From Taibaiella sp. (GTDB lineage Bacteria > Bacteroidota > Bacteroidia > Chitinophagales > Chitinophagaceae): a DNA stretch of 64,000 bases. This document shows, one piece after another, positions 42,796-51,475 of the stretch. The DNA lies in the NCBI GenBank assembly GCA_019638495.1, contig JAHBTQ010000001.1, positions 930,001 to 994,000 of the forward strand, read 5' to 3'. Position numbers and translations under genes: made by a program. A model generated the notes under the pieces. That model was not told the origin of the DNA, searched no databases, and saw nothing but the letters and a program-made list of their open reading frames with translations. The stretch's first letter is position 1; each line of letters begins with the position of its first letter.

Positions 42796-43457
42796 TTTGT
42801 AGCTTGCTGTTGCTTTTTACGGAAGTATTTGAATAAACGCAGGCGCTTTATTGCCATGAGGCGTTCATAGCCCCTGGCGCGCTTCTTGAAGTTGGCAGCG
42901 GTTTCCTCTGGCTGGTAATGGTCAGCAGGGTCATAGAGCATTGCAGTGCAAAGGCAATTTTTCCGTTCCTTGCTCATGAGTATGTCATGGTTCACACAAC
43001 TGCGACAACCCTGCCAGAATGCGTCTTCCTGGGTCAGTTCAGAGTAGGTGACCGGCTCGTAGCCCAGGTCACTATTGATCTTCATGACAGCTAGCCCGGT
43101 GGTAAGGCCAAATATTTTCGCCTGGGGATAGAGCTCCCTGCTGAGCTCAAATATTTTCTTCTTGATCTTCTTTGCGAGCCCACTTTTGCGAAACTGCGGA
43201 GCTACAATGAGGCCTGAGTTTGCTACGTAGGCTTCATGGCTCCAGCATTCGATGTAGCAGAAGCCGGCCCATTCGCCGGTAACTGTCAGTGCAATGACTG
43301 CTTTGCCCTCCTGCATCTTAGAGCTGACATATTCGGGTGTGCGCCGGGCTATCCCTGTGCCCCTTGCTTTAGCAGAGGCAGCCATCTCTTCACAGATCGC
43401 ATTGGCAAAACCTGTGTGGCAGGCTTGCGCCACCACAACAATGAAGTTTTGGTTCAT
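42792..43457 (-). CDS. GNAT acetyltransferase heading the arginine operon (candidate N-acylglutamate synthase)
   Basis: 221 residues. The GNAT acyl-CoA motif is 'VAPQFRKSGLAKKI' (Arg90-x-x-Gly93-x-Ala95), with the preceding strand 'NSGLIV'. A four-cysteine cluster outside the core (Cys151, Cys154, Cys168, Cys170 in 'GCRSC' and 'NCLC') may bind a metal. The C-terminus is strongly basic. It is the promoter-proximal gene of the operon, overlapping argG by 4 bases. The operon has no argJ or classical argA, so this gene is the likely source of N-acyl-glutamate. That role comes from position and fold, not from direct proof. Confidence 0.8.
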   Translation of the reverse strand: MNQNFIVVVAQACHTGFANAICEEMAASAKARGTGIARRTPEYVSSKMQEGKAVIALTVTGEWAGFCYIECWSHEAYVANSGLIVAPQFRKSGLAKKIKKKIFELSRELYPQAKIFGLTTGLAVMKINSDLGYEPVTYSELTQEDAFWQGCRSCVNHDILMSKERKNCLCTAMLYDPADHYQPEETAANFKKRARGYERLMAIKRLRLFKYFRKKQQQATK

Positions 43458-43922
43458 TATGCAAAACGATAAAAAAGTTAGTACCTGCTTACGCGACCAG
43501 CGCGAAGCATATATTCGGAATTGATGGTCTTATGCAGACCACATCAACAGTCAGTTACTGTCGGAATATCGTAGTATCAACGTCGCACCCAGAAGGAAAC
43601 CGGGCAGGAACAAAAAACTGCATCGCGAAGTGACACAGCAAAAAAACCGCGCCTGAAGCCGCACTGGGCGGACATTTCATCAGACGATATGAGAAAGGTT
43701 TTTTTCATTTTCTTTGAAAAGTTGGAAAGATTGTTCGATTTAAGGGCGCAATGTTACTATTTTTTTTCAAACTGAAATACAAGTTTTTAGCAACAGTCCA
43801 TTATTAGCTTTCTGTTGACCTTATCAACGGGTGGTGCATATGGCTCAACATAGATTAGGTGGAAGCGCGAGCATTCCGTCGCTTTTTAGTTCATCTTTGT
43901 ACTTGTAGAAAAAACGCGAACA
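43458..43922. other. Divergent intergenic region before the arginine operon
   Basis: 465 bases between the arg operon (leftward) and the Nudix gene (rightward). No gene seen. It should hold the arg promoter and control sites, but I find no exact TAnnTTTG box on the minus strand and no clear arginine-box palindrome. Just before the Nudix start, CATCTTTG (43892-43899) is one base from the -7 consensus. Confidence 0.4.
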
Positions 43923-44471
43923 GTGGCTGACCAGAAATGGAAGATTCTTTCCTCAACCTACATACATAGTGGGCCATGGGCCACGCTTCGCCGCGATCGC
44001 TGCGAAATGCCTGATGGCAAAATAGTTCCGGACTACTATGTGCTGGAGTATCCTAACTGGGTGAACATTGCAGCCTTTACAGAAGACAATAAGGTGCTGA
44101 TGGTGAAGCAATACAGGCATGCTGCCGGCATTATATCCACGGAGGTGCCGGGTGGTGTTATAGACCCCGGCGAACAGCCAATAGATGCGGCAAGGCGTGA
44201 GCTGATGGAAGAGACCGGATACCAGTTTGACGACATAGAGCTGATGGCCACCGTGTACCCCAACCCTGCGACTGCGAATAATGTTACTTACCTATACCTG
44301 GCACGTGGAGGTAGAAAGGTAGCAGAGCAAAACCTGGATGAGAATGAGCAACTTACCGTACATGCGCTAACTATTCCTGAGGTGAAACAACTACTGCTGG
44401 AGAACAGAATAGAGCAGGCGCTGCACTGTACCACACTGTTTTATGCGTTTATGAAGATGGGTGAGCTATAG
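43923..44471 (+). CDS. Nudix hydrolase (ADP-sugar pyrophosphatase type)
   Basis: 182 residues with a GTG start. A full Nudix box runs from Gly78 to about residue 100 ('GGVIDPGE' then 'REL.EETGY'; catalytic Glu96 and Glu97). The Pro-rich 'YPNPATANN' segment after the box, where ADP-ribose pyrophosphatases carry a discriminating residue, supports an ADP-ribose/ADP-sugar role. Soluble. Monocistronic between divergent and convergent neighbours. Confidence 0.88.
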   Translation: MADQKWKILSSTYIHSGPWATLRRDRCEMPDGKIVPDYYVLEYPNWVNIAAFTEDNKVLMVKQYRHAAGIISTEVPGGVIDPGEQPIDAARRELMEETGYQFDDIELMATVYPNPATANNVTYLYLARGGRKVAEQNLDENEQLTVHALTIPEVKQLLLENRIEQALHCTTLFYAFMKMGEL

Positions 44472-44564
44472 TGGGCGTTGAGGAAAATAGTAGATTCGGG
44501 TAGCATCGTAGGCGCTCATATCAGTTTGAAAGAATTGCATCCCTTGGCGGCCATTGCATTGAGA

Positions 44565-44587
44565 CAGGCGATGTCTTAGTCCGCCTG
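44565..44587. terminator. Hairpin between convergent genes
   Basis: CAGGCG (44565-44570) pairs with CGCCTG (44582-44587) around an 11-base loop, between the ends of the Nudix gene and the cyclase gene. No T-run; moderate support. Confidence 0.4.
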
Positions 44588-44611
44588 CAGGAAGCGTGAA
44601 CTGCCGGGAAA

Positions 44612-47600
44612 TCAAATTTTCCGGTCCACGAAATACATATCTATCGCACCTTTTCCCTTTGCTTCGATATTACCTCTAAAGGTGCATTCGAAAGCGTCCT
44701 GCACGAGGGCATGTGTTGCTGCGCTGATATTTACCTTTCCTATCTCCCCGCTACTCTCCAGGCGAGATGCGGTATTTACTGTGTCTCCCCAAATATCGTA
44801 GGCATATTTTTGAGTGCCCACGATGCCTGCGACTACCCGGCCGCTGTTTATTCCTATTCTTATGTCAAAGGATATTTCACCAACTGACCTCTTCATTTTT
44901 TTGCGGTCTTCGATGAAGTCGCGGATATCAAGTGCGGCGCAAACCACTTTTTTTGCGTGATCTTCGACGGGGTCGGGCAGCCCGCAGACTGCCATATAGG
45001 CGTCTCCTATTGTCTTGATGCGCTCAATGCCATAACTGCTTGTTATCTGGTCGAACCTGCTAAAGCATTCATTGAGCTCCTCGACAAGCTGTTCCGGCGT
45101 TATTTTTTCAGCGACGGACGTGAACCCTTTGAAATCGGTGAACAGAACGGTTACATGCTCGTACTTCCTCGGCTTCGCGGTGTTGTGCAGCTTCAGCTCC
45201 TCAGCAACCTGCCTCGGCAGAATGTTCAGCAGCAACGCTTCTGACTTTTCTTTCTCCTGGTTCAGGGCAAGCGTTTGCCGTTTTACCTCGGCAGTGAGCT
45301 TTTTCTTTTGCCGCTTCAGTGAAGATAACCGTATTCTCATTATCACCACCGGGATGGCGATAGCGATAACAATGTAAGCCAGGTAAGCCAACGGTGTTCT
45401 GTACCAGGGAGGGCTTACAGCAAAGGAGAAGCTGACAGGTTTCGACCATTTTCCTTCGGAAGACCGGGCCATCAGGAAGAAAGTGTATTTTCCTTCGGGG
45501 ATGTTGCCAAAAGAAGCCTCGTTGGTCTTAAGCGGTGGGCTCCAGTCTTTGCTGTATCCATCCAGCAAATAACGGTACTGCACCAGGTTGTTTCTATTGA
45601 CGTCAACACTATTGAAAGTGAATGTAACATTGTTGAACCTATAAGGTAGTAAGAGGTGCCGCGGCAGCGAAAAAAACTGGTCAACGCTATCGAATGAAAT
45701 TGCTCGGTACTTATCCTGTATGCTGTCGCAATCATGGTGCGTGAGGGTGCAGCTATGGATGCTACACTCGTTTTTATATGCACGTGCTGCATCCGGGTGT
45801 TGTTTGCGAAGCGAGTGAATACAATGCCAGCACATTTCCTTCTGATCAATCTTCAACTGCTCTATCACAAGTTCGGGGCATGTAGTGTCGCGCGTGACCA
45901 ATGAATAGTTGAAGCGCAGAAGGCCGATGTTTGCGTCGCTGATGGCCGCCCATATTACCTCGTTGTTGTCCTGAAACATCGTGTACTGACCGGGGTTGAT
46001 GTCTTTTACGGGCCATCCGGACGCCTTGTTATAGATCTCCACTTTCGGCAGCAAACCGGCTCTAACGCGGTCGCTCGCATTAATAACAGCGATACCATCA
46101 TTTGTGCTGACTACGATGCGGCCGTCTTTTCGCACCACTATATTCCGAACAAAATTATCTGGCAGGCCATTCGAAATATCGTAGTTCACTACGGTGATCT
46201 GCACTTCATCTTCCCGTCTGCTCTCGTTGACAGTCAGCATACTTAGGCCGTTTTCTGTGCCTAACCAGATATTTCCATTCAAGTCTTCTTCAATACAATA
46301 GACGTGATCATTGACAATGCCCTGTCGGGTGCCGATATTCACACATCGTTTTCCATCAAACCTGCATGCCCCGCCACCATCTGTACCAAACCACATGTTT
46401 CCTTTACTATCCTGGTTGATACACCAGATTTTATCGAAAGGCAAGCCGTGCGATTTGCGGTAATTGAGAAACTGCCTGCCGTCAAACATCAATACTCCGC
46501 GTGCATTTGTTCCTGCCCACATGCGCCCGGCTCTGTCCCGTTTTAGGGCCCAGGCTCCATTGTTCACCCTGGAAGTGTCAACCTGGTAATTGGTGAAGGT
46601 GTGACCGTTGAATCGCCAGATACCTCCCGAGCGCGACCCACACCAGATATCGCCTACAGCATCCTGTTCGAGAGACCATATCGTATTATTCCCAAGCCCT
46701 TGCTTTTCTGTAATGTTGATCACAGTTCGGCCATCATATTTAAATACTCCTTTCCCGTCGGAGCCAAACCACAAGTTGCCACTGGTATCCTTCATTATGC
46801 AGGATATATTGGCGCGCGCAGATCCCTGTGCAGAGGTATATTTTACAAAGGCCGGCCCGTTATATCTGCATACGCCACCTCCATTGGATCCAATCCACAG
46901 TTTCCCTGTCCTGTCTTTTGTAAGGCTCCAGACGTTGTTGTTATTAAGTCCGTTAGCCTCACTGAAGTTGTAGAATGAATATCCAGCGCTGGTATCCCAT
47001 GCGGAAGACCTTGAAATGCCGCCCCCTGAACAACAGAACCAGATCTCCCCTGAGCTGTCGGCAATAACTTGGAATACCTTATTGCCAGCGAGGCCGTCAT
47101 GCGTTGTGTAATTTGTAAACTTGTAACCATCAAATCGGGATACGCCTTTTCCATCTGTGCCCAGCCAAATTTGACCATTAATATCCTCGGCTATCGTAAA
47201 GATATTGCTGTCCGCAAGGCCCTGTGCCTTGTTGTAGTGTGTGATGTTGAGCCCGTCATATTTATAAGCGCCGGCACCCTCGGTGCCAAACCAGATATTC
47301 TTGTTGTGATCCTCTGCCACGCACCGGACATTATTTTTCGCAATGCCGCCTCCATTGCCAAGTGCAAAGTTTTCAAATACCCCTTTATTGAATTTTTGTA
47401 CGCCACCGCCATAAGTACATATCCACATGTTGCCCCTCGAGTCCTCCATTATGTCCCGTATATCGTTGCTCGCCACCCGGCTGTTAGCAATATTGTATGA
47501 CGTAAAGTTATGGCCGTTGTAAACGGTCAAGCCGCCACTCCGCGTGCCGAACCACATGTTGCCATCGGCATCTTGTGTTATTGCTCTCACAGAGTTGTGA

Positions 47601-48007
47601 GCCAGACCTTGGGCTACCGTGAATTTTGCAAATTTCTTTCCATCGAACCGGCAAATGCCGCACCCATTTGTCCCGAACCAAAGGTTTCCCTGGCGGTCTC
47701 GGAAACATCTGGATACGTTACTTGATGGCAGGCCGTCTTCAGTATTATAGGTAGTGAAGTCGTGCAGACCCTGCACCTCTTTTATGACGTTTGCCGTTCC
47801 TACGAACGCACCTGTTGAGGTGCGGCAATTGAACAAGGATGGTGGTTTCATTGCTTCCGCTGTCAAAACAAAATTTGTGTCACAAGTGTTTTTTGTGGGG
47901 GAAGAATTTGAGGCGGTATGCTGCTTTTCATTGGAGCACGCGCTCAACAGCGCAATGCCCAAGCACCATGTAGCGGCAGCCGAACTGAATCTACCAAACA
48001 ACATCAT
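44612..48007 (-). CDS. Lipoprotein with two-component-type propeller fused to class III adenylate cyclase
   Basis: 1131 residues: signal peptide with lipobox ('LLSACSN'), about a dozen reg_prop repeats ('NLWFGT..GGG.CRFDG..F') forming one or two propellers (about 70-700), a Y_Y_Y-like domain (about 785-865), one membrane helix (871-890), a coiled coil, and a class III cyclase (about 949-1131). Cyclase residues: metal Asp958 and Asp1002, adenine-selective Lys998 and Asp1071, transition-state Asn1078 and Arg1082, so ATP is the predicted substrate. The sensor matches that of Bacteroidota hybrid two-component systems, but the output is cAMP instead of a kinase. A five-cysteine insert (726-760) precedes the Y_Y_Y part. 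The lipobox and a single cytoplasm-facing helix sit oddly together. Confidence 0.88.
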   Translation of the reverse strand: MMLFGRFSSAAATWCLGIALLSACSNEKQHTASNSSPTKNTCDTNFVLTAEAMKPPSLFNCRTSTGAFVGTANVIKEVQGLHDFTTYNTEDGLPSSNVSRCFRDRQGNLWFGTNGCGICRFDGKKFAKFTVAQGLAHNSVRAITQDADGNMWFGTRSGGLTVYNGHNFTSYNIANSRVASNDIRDIMEDSRGNMWICTYGGGVQKFNKGVFENFALGNGGGIAKNNVRCVAEDHNKNIWFGTEGAGAYKYDGLNITHYNKAQGLADSNIFTIAEDINGQIWLGTDGKGVSRFDGYKFTNYTTHDGLAGNKVFQVIADSSGEIWFCCSGGGISRSSAWDTSAGYSFYNFSEANGLNNNNVWSLTKDRTGKLWIGSNGGGVCRYNGPAFVKYTSAQGSARANISCIMKDTSGNLWFGSDGKGVFKYDGRTVINITEKQGLGNNTIWSLEQDAVGDIWCGSRSGGIWRFNGHTFTNYQVDTSRVNNGAWALKRDRAGRMWAGTNARGVLMFDGRQFLNYRKSHGLPFDKIWCINQDSKGNMWFGTDGGGACRFDGKRCVNIGTRQGIVNDHVYCIEEDLNGNIWLGTENGLSMLTVNESRREDEVQITVVNYDISNGLPDNFVRNIVVRKDGRIVVSTNDGIAVINASDRVRAGLLPKVEIYNKASGWPVKDINPGQYTMFQDNNEVIWAAISDANIGLLRFNYSLVTRDTTCPELVIEQLKIDQKEMCWHCIHSLRKQHPDAARAYKNECSIHSCTLTHHDCDSIQDKYRAISFDSVDQFFSLPRHLLLPYRFNNVTFTFNSVDVNRNNLVQYRYLLDGYSKDWSPPLKTNEASFGNIPEGKYTFFLMARSSEGKWSKPVSFSFAVSPPWYRTPLAYLAYIVIAIAIPVVIMRIRLSSLKRQKKKLTAEVKRQTLALNQEKEKSEALLLNILPRQVAEELKLHNTAKPRKYEHVTVLFTDFKGFTSVAEKITPEQLVEELNECFSRFDQITSSYGIERIKTIGDAYMAVCGLPDPVEDHAKKVVCAALDIRDFIEDRKKMKRSVGEISFDIRIGINSGRVVAGIVGTQKYAYDIWGDTVNTASRLESSGEIGKVNISAATHALVQDAFECTFRGNIEAKGKGAIDMYFVDRKI

Positions 48008-48023
48008 ATAATCGCCTAATAAT

Positions 48024-48058
48024 CAAATTTAATTGAATTATCAATTTATATTCACAAA
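48024..48058 (-). promoter_or_regulatory. Promoter of the cyclase gene
   Basis: On the minus strand TAAATTTG (48031-48024) fits TAnnTTTG. TTTG (48058-48055) lies 23 bases further upstream, slightly wide for a -33 element. The box ends 16 bases before the start at 48007. Confidence 0.5.
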
Positions 48059-48082
48059 GTTCTATTTCGGATCGGCGCCAAT

Positions 48083-48241
48083 ATGAAAAACAGCGTGGGG
48101 CAGAGGCACGACGAAGGCGGGCAGTGGTATCGTAGCTATGGCAACGAAATGTGGGAATTTGACGAAGACGGGTTGATGCAAAAGCGATATGCCAGCATCA
48201 ATGATGTGCCGATAGAAGAAAATGAGCGGAAGCTGAAATAG
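48083..48241 (+). pseudogene. C-terminal remnant of a DUF1348 (SnoaL/NTF2-like) protein
   Basis: A 52-codon frame whose product contains '[19 protein letters not shown]' followed by '[16 protein letters not shown]'. This matches, from memory, the highly conserved C-terminal block of DUF1348 nuclear transport factor 2-like proteins, normally about 150 residues. The N-terminal two thirds are absent and the upstream sequence is AT-rich promoter DNA of the divergent cyclase gene. I therefore read it as a decayed or truncated gene. A short functional protein cannot be excluded. Confidence 0.75.
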
Positions 48242-48274
48242 CTGTGCAACCTTCCGGAATAGTTCCGGTGCAGT

Positions 48275-48985
48275 CTAGCGTGTAAACTTGTAGCCTATGC
48301 CACGAATGGAGTGGAAGTGTTTAGGATTGCGGCTGTCGACCTCAAAAAACTTACGGAAGTTGAGAATGAAGTTGTCGATGGTGCGCGTGGTTGGGTACAC
48401 GTTATAGCCCCATACTATCTGCAATATCTGCTCACGCGAAACAACCTCTCCTTCATGTTCCACTAAAAGGCGAAGAAGCGCGGCCTCTTTTTTACTTAGC
48501 TCCTGGCGCTGACCGTTCTTGTCGGTACACTCATGTGCGCTGAAGTCTATTACGCAACCATCAAACTCATAGGTGTCTGCCACGGCCTGGGGCTCTTTTA
48601 TCTTCTTGTTCTTTGTTACAAGTTTGTCTACCCGTAGCAGCAGCTCTTCCAGGTTGAAGGGTTTGGTGAGGTAATCGTCGCCGCCTTTTTTCAGACCTTC
48701 CACGCGGTCGGCGCCACTGTTGCGGGCAGAGAGAAACAGGATGGGCACATCGTTATGCTGCATGCGAATGGTTTCGCATACGGTAATGCCATCCATATCC
48801 GGCAGCATAATGTCCAGGATTATCAGGTCGAAATATTCGTTTTTCACCGATTTTATCACCGCAGGACCATTGTCTACTGTAGTGACTTCATAGCCTTCCA
48901 GCTCCATGTTTAGCTTCAATGCCTCCCGCAGGCTTTCTTCGTCTTCTGCTATCAGCAGCGATGCTTTATATTGTTTTGCGGCCAT
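48275..48985 (-). CDS. OmpR/PhoB family response regulator (orphan)
   Basis: 236 residues from the ATG at 48985. Receiver domain with Glu14-Asp15 ('LIAEDEESL'), phospho-acceptor Asp58 ('IILDIMLPDMDG') and Lys in 'YLTKPFNLEELL'. A winged-helix DNA-binding domain follows ('LSKKEAALLRLLVEHEGEVV' to 'TIDNFILNFRKFF' and 'SIRGIGYKFTR'). An upstream Met at 49009 is rejected because a -7 box (49007-49014) overlaps it and lies 21 bases before 48985. No histidine kinase is adjacent, so the partner is encoded elsewhere. Confidence 0.92.
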   Translation of the reverse strand: MAAKQYKASLLIAEDEESLREALKLNMELEGYEVTTVDNGPAVIKSVKNEYFDLIILDIMLPDMDGITVCETIRMQHNDVPILFLSARNSGADRVEGLKKGGDDYLTKPFNLEELLLRVDKLVTKNKKIKEPQAVADTYEFDGCVIDFSAHECTDKNGQRQELSKKEAALLRLLVEHEGEVVSREQILQIVWGYNVYPTTRTIDNFILNFRKFFEVDSRNPKHFHSIRGIGYKFTR

Positions 48986-49006
48986 TATGCGTGCGTTTTC
49001 AACGAG

Positions 49007-49014
49007 CAAAAGTA
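49007..49014 (-). promoter_or_regulatory. -7 promoter box for the OmpR-type regulator
   Basis: Minus-strand TACTTTTG, an exact TAnnTTTG match ending 21 bases before the chosen start. It overlaps the alternative upstream Met codon. Confidence 0.5.
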
Positions 49015-49105
49015 AACTATTGGCGCCACAAGGACCTGTTAAACGCTACGGCACATTGCTTTCTGTTATGGGCCCATTGATTTACATCGTATTTTGCAAA
49101 GGCCC

Positions 49106-50251
49106 ATGCGCCGGAACTTTACAACTCATAGTGTTTTTTGCTTCGTTTGCCTTTACCTGTCTTTGCCTATCCACACGATAGCGCAGGCGGGAGAAGGCAG
49201 GGGGCGTTCGGGGTTTGGTATAGAGTCTTCATTTCTTGGTGGCAAGGTATTCAAGCATGAAAAGAAGTTTACATTGCCCATACCCGCATTTACAGCGGGC
49301 GCTGATGTCAACTTTACCTGGCATACCTATGGCGGAAAGGATTGGGAGCAGCGAAGGCACTATCCCCGTATCGGTATTGCATTGGCCGGCATAAATTATG
49401 GCATCGATAGCGTTTATGGAACTATGGCCGGGGTTTACCCGAATATCACCTTCCCCCTCGCTACGGGCAATCGACTGGAGTGGACGTTTCGCCTGGGCAC
49501 AGGAATAAGCTATGTTACCAACCGCTATAGTCGCACAGAGCGTGTAAACACCGTAAACGTGGCCATAGGTGCACACGTGAACGACCTCATAATGCTGCGC
49601 ACCGACTTTTCGTGGTCTCTAAACAAACACTGGAGCTTGAATGCCGGTGCGTTCGTTAATCACATCTCCAATGGCAGTGTTCGCAAGCCAAACCTTGGTA
49701 TCAACGTAGCCGGTGCTTCTGTAGGATTTGCCTACTTCCCGGTTACTAGTCGTCCAGCCATTTTGCATCGCGAATTGTTACCCCTTTCTAATCGCTGGCT
49801 GTTCCAGGTGAGGAGCGGTATGTCGCTGGTGTCAGCAAATACACATGGCGGGCCCATGTATCCGGTGTACATTTCCACGGCTTATGTCAGCAAGCGCTGG
49901 AGGAACGTGAACAAGGCATTTGCTGGTCTGGACTATTCCTACCACCCGGCGCTCCTGGCACAGCTACGCGACAATGGTATGGAGCCGCAAGGAGCTAAGC
50001 AACCCTACAAAGCTGCAGTGGTGGCTGGTAACGAATTCATTATGGGGCGCGTCGGGATTGGTACGCAGGTGGGGGCTTACCTGGTAAAAGGCTACCTGCA
50101 GAAAGAAGATGTGTATGAGAAAGTGAGCCTCAACTATTACTGTGTGCAGCGAGAGGCCGGAATGCTGAAAGAGGTATTCGTTTACATATCGCTAAAAGCG
50201 CATCTTAACGTAGCGGAGATGGGTGAATTGGGAATTGGTGTAGGTTTGTAG
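49106..50251 (+). CDS. Lipid A 3-O-deacylase (PagL)/acyloxyacyl hydrolase-like outer-membrane protein
   Basis: 381 residues from ATG 49106 (a TTG at 49094 is the only earlier option). Signal peptide to about residue 27 ('LPIHTIAQ'), then an outer-membrane barrel. 'GAFVNHISNGSVRKPNLGIN' (residues 181-200) holds the His186-x-Ser188 pair that fits the PagL active site (HxSN with a following N-P/N-L-G). Bacteroidota members are roughly twice the length of Pseudomonas PagL, as here. Predicted to remove an acyl chain from lipid A. The queA start lies 5 bases after its stop. Confidence 0.82.
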   Translation: MRRNFTTHSVFCFVCLYLSLPIHTIAQAGEGRGRSGFGIESSFLGGKVFKHEKKFTLPIPAFTAGADVNFTWHTYGGKDWEQRRHYPRIGIALAGINYGIDSVYGTMAGVYPNITFPLATGNRLEWTFRLGTGISYVTNRYSRTERVNTVNVAIGAHVNDLIMLRTDFSWSLNKHWSLNAGAFVNHISNGSVRKPNLGINVAGASVGFAYFPVTSRPAILHRELLPLSNRWLFQVRSGMSLVSANTHGGPMYPVYISTAYVSKRWRNVNKAFAGLDYSYHPALLAQLRDNGMEPQGAKQPYKAAVVAGNEFIMGRVGIGTQVGAYLVKGYLQKEDVYEKVSLNYYCVQREAGMLKEVFVYISLKAHLNVAEMGELGIGVGL

Positions 50252-50256
50252 CCACG

Positions 50257-51474
50257 ATGCATCCCAGCGAACTCCGCATAGAAGACTATACTTACGCCCT
50301 GCCCGATGAGCGTGTGGCCCGCTACCCGCTTGCAGAGCGGGATAGCTCTAAATTGCTTATCTACAGAAACGGGCAAATAGCCGACGATACCTACAAGAAT
50401 ATTTCAGACCATATTCCCGCCGGCGCGCTTATGGTCTTTAACCAGGCCAAGGTAGTGCATGCGCGCATACTCTTTCGCAAGGAAACAGGGGGTGTTATAG
50501 AGGTGTTTTGCCTGGCGCCGCATGAGCAGTATGCCGATGTGCCCACAGCCATGCAGCAGAAGGGTAGCGTGTTGTGGGATTGCCTGGTGGGTGGCGCCTC
50601 TAAGTGGAAGGCAGGAATGAAGCTGCAACTTTCGCATGAAGACCCATCATTTACTCTCTATGCTACGATGGAGGAGCGCAGGCATGGTTCGTATATCCTC
50701 CGGTTGTCGTGGAGCGATGAGCAGCTAACCTTTGCAGAGGTGCTGCATCATGTAGGTAAGGTGCCATTGCCTCCCTACCTGGGCCGCACTGCGGAGGTGG
50801 CCGACGATAGCACCTACCAAACTGTCTACGCAAAGGATGAGGGTAGTGTAGCGGCACCCACTGCGGGGCTGCACTTTACGGATGAAGTGCTTGGGTCGCT
50901 GGAGAAAAAAGGTATAAAGAAGGCTTTTGTGACGCTGCATGTAGGAGCAGGAACATTTGTGCCCGTGAAGGCAGACAAGATGGATGGGCACGAAATGCAT
51001 GCCGAGTGGATAGAGGTGACGCGAGAAACAGTTGCGCAGTTAGCGGGGGCGGCAGGCAGACCCGTGGTGTCAGTAGGCACTACTTCATTGCGCACTATAG
51101 AGAGCCTCTACTGGATAGGCAATAAGCTGCTGAACGGTGGCATGCCGGACTTCGGTGGCATTGCAGTGCATCAGTGGGAACCTTATGAAGATGCAAAACG
51201 GCATGATGCTACTGAGGCGCTAAATAAAGTACTCAGTTACATGGATGCACAGGGTATACAACGTCTCATCACCCGCACGCGTATACTAATAGCACCCGGA
51301 TATACCTTTCGCATCATCAGCGGGCTGGTCACTAACTTCCATCAGCCACAGTCTACATTGCTGCTGCTGGTGGCTGCACTGGTGGGAGATGACTGGCGGA
51401 AGGCGTACCAATATGCGCTAGAAAATAACTATCGATTTCTGAGCTATGGCGATGGCAGCCTGCTGTGGAGGTAA
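50257..51474 (+). CDS. queA: S-adenosylmethionine:tRNA ribosyltransferase-isomerase
   Basis: Penultimate step of queuosine synthesis, converting preQ1 in tRNA to epoxyqueuosine with SAM as ribosyl donor. Family segments: 'FDYTYALPDERVARYPLAER'-like start, 'GALMVFNQAKVVHARI', 'GKVPLPPYL', 'YQTVYAKDEGSVAAPTAGLH', 'TLHVGAGTFVPV' and 'NFHQPQSTLLLLVAAL'. 405 residues, somewhat longer than the E. coli enzyme. Five bases after the PagL-like gene and convergent with the peptidase gene, with one base between the stops. Confidence 0.95.
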   Translation: MHPSELRIEDYTYALPDERVARYPLAERDSSKLLIYRNGQIADDTYKNISDHIPAGALMVFNQAKVVHARILFRKETGGVIEVFCLAPHEQYADVPTAMQQKGSVLWDCLVGGASKWKAGMKLQLSHEDPSFTLYATMEERRHGSYILRLSWSDEQLTFAEVLHHVGKVPLPPYLGRTAEVADDSTYQTVYAKDEGSVAAPTAGLHFTDEVLGSLEKKGIKKAFVTLHVGAGTFVPVKADKMDGHEMHAEWIEVTRETVAQLAGAAGRPVVSVGTTSLRTIESLYWIGNKLLNGGMPDFGGIAVHQWEPYEDAKRHDATEALNKVLSYMDAQGIQRLITRTRILIAPGYTFRIISGLVTNFHQPQSTLLLLVAALVGDDWRKAYQYALENNYRFLSYGDGSLLWR

Positions 51475-51475
51475 C

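Noticed and set aside
43458..43922. Arginine repressor box before the arg operon
   Set aside because: Only weak AT-rich partial matches (near 43513-43530); no clear 18-base palindrome pair.
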